From the NCBI GenBank assembly GCA_038239195.1, contig JBBSEZ010000418.1, positions 1 through 8,706 on the forward strand: 8,706 nucleotides of DNA, in the 5' to 3' direction. The notes under the pieces are model-generated. The model was given only the letters and a program-made list of their open reading frames with translations, had not been told where the DNA came from and did not search any database. This stretch comes from JBBSEZ01 sp038239195. Lineage in GTDB: Bacteria; Planctomycetota; Planctomycetia; Gemmatales; Gemmataceae. Position numbers and translations under genes: made by a program. Positions 1-6,045 of this stretch are shown piece by piece (position 1 is the first letter of the stretch; every line of letters begins with the position of its first letter).

Positions 1-66
1 AACGCGAACGCCATGCGCGAGCGCGCCGCGAGGGGGGTGGGTGGTAATAAGGGGGTGGGGAGGGCA

Positions 67-114
67 CGCGACACGGCAAGCAAGCAGAGGGCGCGGCTTG
101 CTTGCCGTTTCGCG
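67..114. terminator. Long hairpin downstream of spoVG, member of a repeat pair
   Basis: A 13-bp perfect inverted repeat (73-85, ACGGCAAGCAAGC, with 96-108) encloses a 10-nt loop. One mismatch (72/109) then leads to five more pairs (67-71 with 110-114). It starts 12 bp beyond the spoVG stop codon, so it is well placed to end or protect the spoVG transcript. There is no clear U-tract after it on the minus strand; the following transcript would be C-rich, G-poor and pyrimidine-rich (revcomp of 31-64), which would suit Rho-assisted ending. It shares the CAAGCAAG / CTTGCTT / GTTTCGCG blocks with the hairpin at 3197-3255. The pairing is seen directly; the terminator role is inferred. Confidence 0.6.
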
Positions 115-125
115 GAGCGATCTGC

Positions 126-737
126 TCAGATGACGCCGGCGCCGAAGCCGTCGGGCTTCTTCTCCTCGCGCGAGGCCGTCGCCTGGTTGGCGGCGTGGGC
201 GCCGTGGTGGCCGCGCCCGCCGTGCGAGCCGTGGGTGCGGTAGCCTCGGCCGGCCCCGCCCATCTCGCTGACGATCTGCCCGTAGCTGGCCGGGCCGGCG
301 GCCGGCCCGTCGTAGTCGCTGTCGAAGTCGTCGTAGGTGCAGACGTAGCCGGGCTGCTTGGAGCGGTCGCGCTCGGCGTGGTAGGCCTTGAGGACGGCCG
401 ACTGGATCACCTCGCGGCAGGCGGAGTTGATGGGGTGCGCGATGTCGGCGTGGAGCTTGACGCGTCCGTCGGCATCGCGGGTGGCGCGATCTTCGTCGAG
501 CTTGCCGCCGCACTGGTTGCAGAAGCGAGCGCGCAGATGGTTCTTCGAGCCGCAGCACTGACAGCGATCCGTCAGCTTGCGGCTAGGCATGGCCACGAAC
601 GACCCCTTGGTGCCCTCGATGATCTTGAGATCGCGCACGACAAAGGCATCGTCGAACGTCACCGAGCAGAAGGCCTGCAGGCGCTCGTTCTCGTTGTTGT
701 CTTCCATGAGCTTGATGCGGACTTCGGTGATGACCAC
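126..737 (-). CDS. spoVG: SpoVG family regulator with inserted zinc ribbon
   Basis: The 203-residue product belongs to the SpoVG family, small nucleic-acid-binding regulators first known from Bacillus sporulation and septation but present in many non-sporulating bacteria. Residues 1-56 give the SpoVG beta core (MVITEVRIKL, the VVRDLKIIEG region, FVAMPSRK). Residues 93-125 give the helical part, with the hallmark DIAHPINSACRE followed by IQSAVLKAYH. Between these two halves sits an insertion with C59-x2-C62 and C73-x2-C76, a four-cysteine zinc ribbon. Bacillus SpoVG is about 97 residues and lacks it. The tail (about 145-203) is Gly/His-rich and looks disordered. The start is GTG at 737, set by an AAGGAG ribosome site seven bases upstream. 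The gene lies 28 bp after ispE on the same strand and is probably co-transcribed with it. Family assignment is firm; metal binding is inferred from the cysteines. Confidence 0.93.
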   Translation of the reverse strand: MVITEVRIKLMEDNNENERLQAFCSVTFDDAFVVRDLKIIEGTKGSFVAMPSRKLTDRCQCCGSKNHLRARFCNQCGGKLDEDRATRDADGRVKLHADIAHPINSACREVIQSAVLKAYHAERDRSKQPGYVCTYDDFDSDYDGPAAGPASYGQIVSEMGGAGRGYRTHGSHGGRGHHGAHAANQATASREEKKPDGFGAGVI

Positions 738-765
738 AGCTGTTCTCCTTTATTCTGTGGCATAC

Positions 766-1650
766 TCAATCGCAACTACGAACCACGCGGACACGCGCCA
801 GGTCCCCGTCTTCCCGTTCGGAGCGCAAGGCGCGTGCGATGCTCTGGGCCTCGGCCGGGCCGCGGCACAGCGCGAAGACCGTGCTGCCGCTGCCAGTCAT
901 CAGGGCCCCCAGAGGGCCCCGATCGGCCAGCCGTGCTCTCAGCCGCGCCACCGCCGGGCAGAGCCCCTCGGCGGCCGGCTGTAGCCGATTGAAAAGCAAC
1001 CGGCCCACCTCTTCCCGATCTCCCGCTCGCACGGCCCGGCACACCTCGGCCCCATCCCTGGGGCTCGAAGGCACCGTCAAAGCGCGGAAGACCGAAGCCG
1101 TCGCCAGCCCGACCGGAGGACAGGCCAGCACCAGATCGAGCGAGGCCCCCAGGGGCAATGGCTCGACCAGTTCGCCGCGCCCCGTACACCAGGCGGCCGG
1201 GGCGTAGAAGAAGAACGACACGTCGCTGCCCAACTCGGCCCCCAGGCGGGCCAGCTCGGCAGGGCCCCAGCCCAGCCGCCACAACCGATTGAGCCCGGCC
1301 AGCGTGGCGGCCGCGTCACTCGACCCCCCCGCCAGCCCGGCGGCCAGCGGGATGCGCTTGCGAAGCCGAACCTCCACCCCGGAGCCTATCCCCGCGCGTT
1401 GGCGCATCAGTTGCGCGGCACGGCAGACGAGGTTGTCCGGCCCGCTCGACAGTTCGGGATGGTCGCAAACCAGGCGCACGTCGCCCGACGGATCGTCGCG
1501 AAACTCGAGAGTGTCGTAGAGGCTGACCGCCACCATGAGCGTGGCCAGGTCGTGATAGCCGTCGGCACGTCGGCCCAGGACCTCCAAGTGGAGGTTGACC
1601 TTGGCCGGCGCCCGTGCCCACACCGCAGCGCCCGAACGACGAAGTAGCAT
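766..1650 (-). CDS. ispE: 4-diphosphocytidyl-2-C-methyl-D-erythritol kinase
   Basis: IspE is the cytosolic GHMP-family kinase of the MEP pathway. It phosphorylates CDP-methylerythritol at the 2-hydroxyl, leading to IPP and DMAPP. The 294-residue protein has all three GHMP signatures: APAKVNLHLEVLGRRADGYH near the N-terminus (catalytic-type Lys18), the glycine-rich ATP loop PLAAGLAGGSSDAA (101-114) followed by GSDVSFFF with catalytic-type Asp143, and the C-terminal LMTGSGSTVFAL (250-261). Length is normal for the family. The ATG at 1650 is preferred. An in-frame TTG at 1659 would add three residues, and neither start has a good ribosome site, so the start is uncertain by a few codons. The gene is divergent from thrC and leads directly into spoVG; ispE and spoVG are also neighbours in Bacillus subtilis, separated there by purR and yabJ. 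Confidence 0.96.
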   Translation of the reverse strand: MLLRRSGAAVWARAPAKVNLHLEVLGRRADGYHDLATLMVAVSLYDTLEFRDDPSGDVRLVCDHPELSSGPDNLVCRAAQLMRQRAGIGSGVEVRLRKRIPLAAGLAGGSSDAAATLAGLNRLWRLGWGPAELARLGAELGSDVSFFFYAPAAWCTGRGELVEPLPLGASLDLVLACPPVGLATASVFRALTVPSSPRDGAEVCRAVRAGDREEVGRLLFNRLQPAAEGLCPAVARLRARLADRGPLGALMTGSGSTVFALCRGPAEAQSIARALRSEREDGDLARVRVVRSCD

Positions 1651-1972
1651 GACAGACAATCGCGAGAGGAGAGGTTACCCATCCGTGGGCCTTTGGTCGG
1701 GCCCCGCTGGCGATCCAGGGGGGCCGGGGGGAAAGATCGAGGGTAGGAAACCTGTCCACTTTGCCAGGAACAAACCACACGGTCCGAACGGGTGCGATAT
1801 TACCGCTGCCCGGGGGGAGCGTCAAGCCGGCTCTCCGGGCGCCTTGTCGCGGGCGCGGCAAAGGCGCTTGGTGTTGAGGGGACGGGGGAGGGCCGTTCCC
1901 CCCTTCGCCCCCGTCCGTACACTGCCAGGGCAGCCTCGCGGGCCCCTCATCCCCCAACCTGGCAGGACCGTT
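1651..1972. other. Divergent intergenic region between ispE and thrC
   Basis: These 322 bp separate two divergent genes and must hold both promoters. I could not find a convincing -35/-10 pair in either direction. A reading frame open through here in the thrC frame lacks the coding character of thrC and ends in the proper thrC start, so I treat it as non-coding. The thrC-proximal half carries three consecutive hairpins, listed separately at 1809-1916. Confidence 0.7.
1809..1916 (+). promoter_or_regulatory. Three tandem hairpins in the presumed thrC leader
   Basis: Reading toward thrC there are three hairpins. The first is 1809-1839 (CCCGG and GAGC paired with GCTC and CCGGG across a small internal loop). 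The second is 1839-1867, with 12 paired bases, one U-G pair and one bulged A at 1862, followed by TTGGTGTTG. The third is 1880-1916 (GGACGGGGG, 1880-1888, with CCCCCGTCC, 1908-1916, around a 19-nt loop). The second has a U-G pair only when read as plus-strand RNA and is terminator-like. The array ends 56 bp before the thrC GTG. It resembles an attenuator or structured leader but matches no riboswitch class I recognise. GC-rich DNA makes some hairpins by chance, so this is a moderate call. Confidence 0.35.
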
Positions 1973-3196
1973 GTGAGCACCTACGTCAGCCATCTCGAAA
2001 GCGCCCTCGACGGCACTCGGTTCGCCGCCGAGAAAGTCCACACGGTCCACCAGGGCCGACCGCTCTGGGTGCGCTACGACCTCGCCCGGCTGCGCCAGGC
2101 CATCCGCCCCGAGACGTTCGCCGCCCGGGCCCCGAGCCTGTGGCGCTACCGCGAGCTGCTGCCGCTGCCAGCGGGCGCCGAGCCGGTGACGCTGGGCGAG
2201 GGGATGACCCCGCTCCTACCGTGCCCGCGCCTGGGGGCCGCGCTGGGGTTGCGCCGGCTGTGGATCAAGGACGAGTCGCAGTTGCCGACGGGCAGCTTCA
2301 AAAGCCGGGGCATGACGACGGCCGTGAGCATGGCGAGGCACTTCGGGCTGAAGCGCCTCGCCATCCCAACAGCGGGCAACGCCGGGGGCGCCCTGGCGGC
2401 GTACGGCGCGCGGGCCGGCATGGAGGTCTTCGCCTTCATGCCCGACGACACGCCGGTCATCAACCAGATGGAGGCGCACCTCGCGGGGGCGCGGGTCTTC
2501 CTGGTCAACGGGCTGATCACCGACTGCGGCCGGCTGGTCCGCGAGGGCACGGAGCGAATGGGCTGGTTCGACGCCTCCACTCTCAAGGAGCCGTACCGCC
2601 TGGAAGGCAAGAAGACGATGGGCCTGGAGCTGGCCGAGCAGACCGACTACCGGCTGGCCGACGTGGTCCTTTATCCGACCGGCGGCGGGACGGGCCTGAT
2701 CGGCATGTGGAAGGCCTTCGCCGAGCTCCAGGAACTGGGCTGGCTCAAGGCGGTGCGCCTGCCGAGGCTCGTCAGTTGCCAGAGCGACGGCTGCGCTCCG
2801 ATCGTGAAGGCGTTCGAGGCGGGCCTGCGCTTCGCCGAGCCGTTTGCCAACGCCCACACGATCGCCAGCGGCCTGCGTGTCCCGGCCGCCGTGGGCGATT
2901 TCATGATGCTCGACGCCATCCGCGCCAGCGGCGGCTGCGCCGTCAGCGGGCGCGAGGGGCGAATCGTCGAGTGGATGAAGAAGGCGGCCAGCCTGGAGGG
3001 CATCTCGCTGTGCCCGGAGTCGGCGGTGTGCCTGGATTGCCTGGAGGGGCTGGTGAAAGAGGGAAAGGTCAAGCCGGACGAGGAGGTAGTGCTGTTCAAC
3101 ACGGGGGCGTCGCAGAAGTATCCCGAGGCGGTGCCGCTGGACTTGCCGCGGCTGGACAAGGACAGGCCGGTCGATTATGAGGCGCTGGCGAGGTAG
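1973..3196 (+). CDS. thrC: Threonine synthase (PLP-dependent, fold type II)
   Basis: The enzyme converts O-phosphohomoserine to threonine and phosphate, the last step of threonine synthesis in the cytosol. The 407-residue protein has the pyridoxal-phosphate lysine in PTGSFKSRGM (Lys110), the PLP-phosphate loop PTGGGTGLIG (235-244), the threonine-synthase-like SCQSDGCAPIVKAF (268-281) and a C-terminal FNTGASQKYP. The N-terminus (HLESALDGTRF, then HTVHQGRPLWVRYDL) aligns by eye with the small zinc ribbon that opens many threonine synthases, but the expected cysteines are absent. GTG at 1973 is chosen because AGGA lies five bases upstream and homology begins just after it. It converges on the permease gene with a hairpin between. 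Other fold-II lyases are possible, but the overall layout fits threonine synthase best. Confidence 0.92.
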   Translation: MSTYVSHLESALDGTRFAAEKVHTVHQGRPLWVRYDLARLRQAIRPETFAARAPSLWRYRELLPLPAGAEPVTLGEGMTPLLPCPRLGAALGLRRLWIKDESQLPTGSFKSRGMTTAVSMARHFGLKRLAIPTAGNAGGALAAYGARAGMEVFAFMPDDTPVINQMEAHLAGARVFLVNGLITDCGRLVREGTERMGWFDASTLKEPYRLEGKKTMGLELAEQTDYRLADVVLYPTGGGTGLIGMWKAFAELQELGWLKAVRLPRLVSCQSDGCAPIVKAFEAGLRFAEPFANAHTIASGLRVPAAVGDFMMLDAIRASGGCAVSGREGRIVEWMKKAASLEGISLCPESAVCLDCLEGLVKEGKVKPDEEVVLFNTGASQKYPEAVPLDLPRLDKDRPVDYEALAR

Positions 3197-3255
3197 CAGC
3201 GCGAAACGACAAGCAAGAGGGGCGCGCGCCGCTTCTTGCTTATCGTTTCGCGCTG
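3197..3255. terminator. Bidirectional terminator hairpin between convergent genes
   Basis: A 22-bp inverted repeat (3197-3218 with 3234-3255) has one exception at 3210/3242. That position is a C/A mismatch in plus-strand RNA but a G-U pair in minus-strand RNA. The 15-nt loop is GC-rich. The stem begins at the first base after the thrC stop and ends four bases before the stop codon of the minus-strand permease gene, so it fills nearly the whole 63-bp gap. The flanking gene bodies supply no U-tract. It shares sequence blocks with the hairpin at 67-114. The structure is seen directly; termination is inferred from placement. Confidence 0.7.
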
Positions 3256-3259
3256 GCAC

Positions 3260-5545
3260 TCATCCCGCCTTCTCCGGTTCGGAGACTGGCCCGCCGAGGC
3301 GGCGGACCAGGAACAGCCCGCCCACGGCAAGGACGGCGCCCGAGATCGCCGCCAGGGCCCGCAGCACGGGCGAGACCGCTGCGGCCGTGCCCTCGAAAAG
3401 CTCGGGCAGCAGGATGCCGGGCGCGATGACGAGGGTGTTGAAGACGAGGTGGAAGACGATGGCCGGAAAAAGGCTGTTGCTGCGGACGACGAGCAGGGCG
3501 AGGACGATGCCGGCGAGGAAGTGGGCGGCGAACTGGAAGACGTTCATCTGGTAGAGGGCGAAGAGGAAGCTGCTGAGCAGCACGGCGGCCCAGGGCCGGA
3601 AGCGGCGCCGCAGCCCCGTCAGGATGAAGCCGCGGAACGCCAGCTCCTCACACAGCGCCGGCACCAGGGCCAGCCCGAGGAAGTAGCGCAGGCGCACCCC
3701 GAGGGAGGGGTAGTCGTTGCTCGACAGCCCCAGCAACTCGTTGGTGAGCGGGTGACGCTCGCGCAGCAGCGCCTGGAAGGCGGGGAACTGCCGGAGGACG
3801 AGGAGGGTCAGCTCGAAGAAGGGGAGCACGATGGCGACGGCCAGGAGGGCGCCGGCGGCGAGCCCCCACGCGGGCGGGCGGCGCAGGCCCAGCCCCAGAC
3901 GGGGCCGGGTGGTCAGCATCAGGGCCATGAACAGGGGCGGGGCGGCGACGAAGGCGATCTGACTGGTGCCGGTGCGGACGAGCAGGGGCAGGTTGGTGCC
4001 GACGTTGAACGCGATCCAGCGCAGGGCGAGGACCAGGCCGAAGCAGAAGAACGCCTGCCCCGCGCTAGGCAGCGCCTCCTTGTCGCGGAGCAGCCTTCCG
4101 AACCAGAGCCCGAGGTCGAGGCGCTCGGCCTCGCGGAAGAGCACCTCCTCGCGCTGGAACTGGGCGATGGCCCAGCGGAGGGCGAGCCAGCTGTACACCA
4201 TCATGGGCACGAGGACCGGCACGAAGTAGAGGTAGAGCTCGCCCGATCCCTCGCCGGCCATGAGCTTCTGGAGCAGCAGCGCGACGCCGGTGACGGGGAC
4301 CATGCTGTAAAACGGGCTCAGCTCGACGCCGGGGGCGAGGGTGAGAAACACGAGCGGCATGGTGACCAGGAAGAGGGGCATGAGGTAGTACTGCCCCTCC
4401 TTGGTGCTCCGCGCGTAGGCGCCGACGGCCAGGCAAACGGCGCTGAAGAAGGCGGACAGCGGCAAAAGGAGGAGCACCGCCCAGAAGAGCGCGAGGGGGC
4501 CAAAGCCCGTGCCGGGGGCGGCGCTGGCGAACTTCCACGTGGTCAGGCCCATGGAGAGGAGGTTGAGCAGGGCGGTGCCGGCGCTGAAGACCCAGATGGT
4601 GAGGAACTTGCCCCAGACGATCTCGTCGCGGGCGGCGGGGGTGATGAGCAGCGTCTCCATGGTCCCGCGCTCCTTCTCGCCGGCGCAGAGATCGACGGCG
4701 GGGTAGAGGGCGCCGGCGAGCGACCACATGACGAGGATGAAAGGGAAGACGCGGACGAGCAGGGAGAACAGCCCCTCCTCCTCGCGGGCGCCGGCCGGCC
4801 GGGCGCGCTCGGGGTCGTGGACGAGAAAGGGGTCTCCGAAGCGCGCCGGCAGGCCGTGCTGCATCAGCCGCGTGCGTTTGAGGTCTTCCTGCCAGCGCGC
4901 GAGGATGCCGTGGACGCGCACGTTGACCAGCCGCGAGTTGTCGTCCTTGGGGCGCGACAGGACGTACAGGACGGGGGGCTCGCCGTCTGCCAGGCGCGCG
5001 GCAAAGTCGGGGGGCACGACGACGAGCAGATCGACGCGGTCCTTGTGCTCGCGGTCGTCGAGGGGGCCGCGATCGACCTGCTGGAGGAACAGATCGGGGC
5101 CGCGTGCGTCGGGAACGGTGCCCCCGAGCAGGCGCAGGGTGAGGGCGCCGGTCTTCCCGCCGCGCTCGAGGTAGGGGGGGGAGAAGGACGGCGCGCCGCC
5201 GGGCTCGACGATCAGGGCAGGGTAGGGCTGGAAGCGCGTGAGGGCGAGGACGGCCGCGGTGCGCTCGACGGCGCCGAGGGGAGCGCCCGGGGGCGCCGGC
5301 ACCGCGGCGAAGGGGGCGACGGCGGCGGCGACCGGCGCGGGCCAGGGGCGGGGGAGGTTCTCGGCGCCCTGGATGCCGACGGTGCTCGGCTGGTTCACGA
5401 AGCCGGAGGCCAGTTGCAGGACGCCGAAGCCGGCGACGGGGTAGAGCAGGAGGGGGAGCACGGCGATCATGAAGACGGTGCGCCGGTCGCGGAGCTGGTC
5501 GCGCAGCTCGCGGAGCCAGATGAGGCGGACGATCGACCAGCGCAT
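3260..5545 (-). CDS. ABC-2 permease fused to CPBP-type intramembrane protease domain
   Basis: This 761-residue membrane protein combines two parts. The N-terminal half is an ABC-2/NatB-type permease: LRELRDQLRDRRTVFMIAVL into the first membrane helix (about 24-45), a large external domain (about 50-260), the family motif GEKERGTMETLLITP (289-303) and GKF (312-314), then several helices to about 460. After a charged linker (about 462-495) come further helices and a CPBP (Abi/CaaX-like) domain with CEELAFRGF (Glu633, Glu634, Arg638) and HLVFN (His699, Asn703). The second CPBP motif, normally FxxxH, reads FALYQ (Phe662 to Gln666), so one expected histidine is missing. Such fusions are known in planctomycetes. 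ATG at 5545 starts the conserved MRWSIVRLIW; the 40 upstream residues of the open frame look non-coding. No ABC ATPase gene lies beside it here. Substrate unknown. Confidence 0.88.
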   Translation of the reverse strand: MRWSIVRLIWLRELRDQLRDRRTVFMIAVLPLLLYPVAGFGVLQLASGFVNQPSTVGIQGAENLPRPWPAPVAAAVAPFAAVPAPPGAPLGAVERTAAVLALTRFQPYPALIVEPGGAPSFSPPYLERGGKTGALTLRLLGGTVPDARGPDLFLQQVDRGPLDDREHKDRVDLLVVVPPDFAARLADGEPPVLYVLSRPKDDNSRLVNVRVHGILARWQEDLKRTRLMQHGLPARFGDPFLVHDPERARPAGAREEEGLFSLLVRVFPFILVMWSLAGALYPAVDLCAGEKERGTMETLLITPAARDEIVWGKFLTIWVFSAGTALLNLLSMGLTTWKFASAAPGTGFGPLALFWAVLLLLPLSAFFSAVCLAVGAYARSTKEGQYYLMPLFLVTMPLVFLTLAPGVELSPFYSMVPVTGVALLLQKLMAGEGSGELYLYFVPVLVPMMVYSWLALRWAIAQFQREEVLFREAERLDLGLWFGRLLRDKEALPSAGQAFFCFGLVLALRWIAFNVGTNLPLLVRTGTSQIAFVAAPPLFMALMLTTRPRLGLGLRRPPAWGLAAGALLAVAIVLPFFELTLLVLRQFPAFQALLRERHPLTNELLGLSSNDYPSLGVRLRYFLGLALVPALCEELAFRGFILTGLRRRFRPWAAVLLSSFLFALYQMNVFQFAAHFLAGIVLALLVVRSNSLFPAIVFHLVFNTLVIAPGILLPELFEGTAAAVSPVLRALAAISGAVLAVGGLFLVRRLGGPVSEPEKAG

Positions 5546-5784
5546 GCGAGGGCCCTGCGGTTGGGAGGTGGCGCGGGGGCGAGAGGGGATAGTATAGGGA
5601 GTGGGTAAGTGCGTCGCGTCACGGGACTGTTGATCCCTGTGAAACAGAGGGCGCGAGGGCGGCAACGATCCTGGGCCACCAGGCCCACCGGAAAGCGAAA
5701 AGGCCCGGATGGCATGGTGAAAGCTGGATTGCCTGAACCAGGGCCTCCAAGTGGCATCGCTATCGCCGTAACTCTGAGGCTAGG

Positions 5785-5816
5785 CGAAGCTCGGGGAGGC
5801 GCTGCCCCGGGCTTCG
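5785..5816 (+). other. 12-bp hairpin in intergenic DNA
   Basis: CGAAGCTCGGGG (5785-5796) pairs along its full length with 5805-5816 around an 8-nt loop. The single imperfect position is U-G in plus-strand RNA but A/C in minus-strand RNA, so the fold is best as plus-strand RNA even though both neighbouring genes are on the minus strand. The structure is seen; its role is unknown. Confidence 0.4.
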
Positions 5817-5890
5817 GATTGCGTCAGCCCCGGCCCCGGCCGCGCTCCCCTTGTGGCCGTCTCGAAAATGCCCAGATGCACCAAACGACG

Positions 5891-5928
5891 AGGCGGGGCG
5901 CCCCTCTATTTCGAGGAGCGCCCCGCCT
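5891..5928 (-). terminator. Terminator-like hairpin after the Gly/Cys-rich gene
   Basis: Sixteen positions pair (5891-5906 with 5913-5928) around a 6-nt loop. The only imperfect pair is C/A on the plus strand but G-U in minus-strand RNA, matching the direction of the upstream gene, whose stop is at 6046. The minus-strand sequence after the stem is mildly T-rich (TCGTCGTTTGG). It is a good candidate for the end of the Gly/Cys-rich transcript, about 118 bp past the stop codon. Confidence 0.6.
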
Positions 5929-6045
5929 TGCGATTCGATCGTTGTGTTTTCAGCGGGTTAGCGAGCGGCGTCCGCGGCGACTCGATCGTCCTGCCTGGCC
6001 CTCAGGGCCGGGCTCGCGCAGCGGCGCGCCGGTCGCGAGGACAAC

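Larger units (their letters stand above)
5546..6045. other. 500-bp intergenic stretch upstream of the permease fusion gene
   Basis: It lies between the 3' end of the Gly/Cys-rich gene and the 5' end of the permease gene, both on the minus strand. I see no coding sequence; frames here are open only because stops are rare at this GC content. It holds hairpins at 5785-5816 and 5891-5928, a short 6-bp stem with a 4-nt loop at 5672-5687, and a -10-like TATACT on the minus strand (5596 down to 5591), 46 bp before the permease ATG. That -10 has no matching -35, so it is only a weak promoter candidate. Confidence 0.65.

Noticed and set aside
102..992. Plus-strand frame of 296 residues opposite spoVG and ispE
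   Set aside because: Shadow of two well-supported genes; no motif or ribosome site of its own.
1595..1972. N-terminal extension of threonine synthase
   Set aside because: The extra 126 codons are low-quality, overlap the ispE start and the hairpin array, and a GTG with AGGA at 1973 begins the conserved region.
3236..5608. 790-residue open frame on the plus strand opposite the permease gene
   Set aside because: It is Glu/Gly/Ala/Gln-rich without any recognisable motif, typical of the antisense frame of a GC-rich gene. The minus strand encodes clear ABC-2 and CPBP motifs.
5546..5665. 40-residue N-terminal extension of the permease fusion
   Set aside because: It is Pro/Arg/Ser-rich and does not resemble the family, which begins at the MRWSIVRLIW start.
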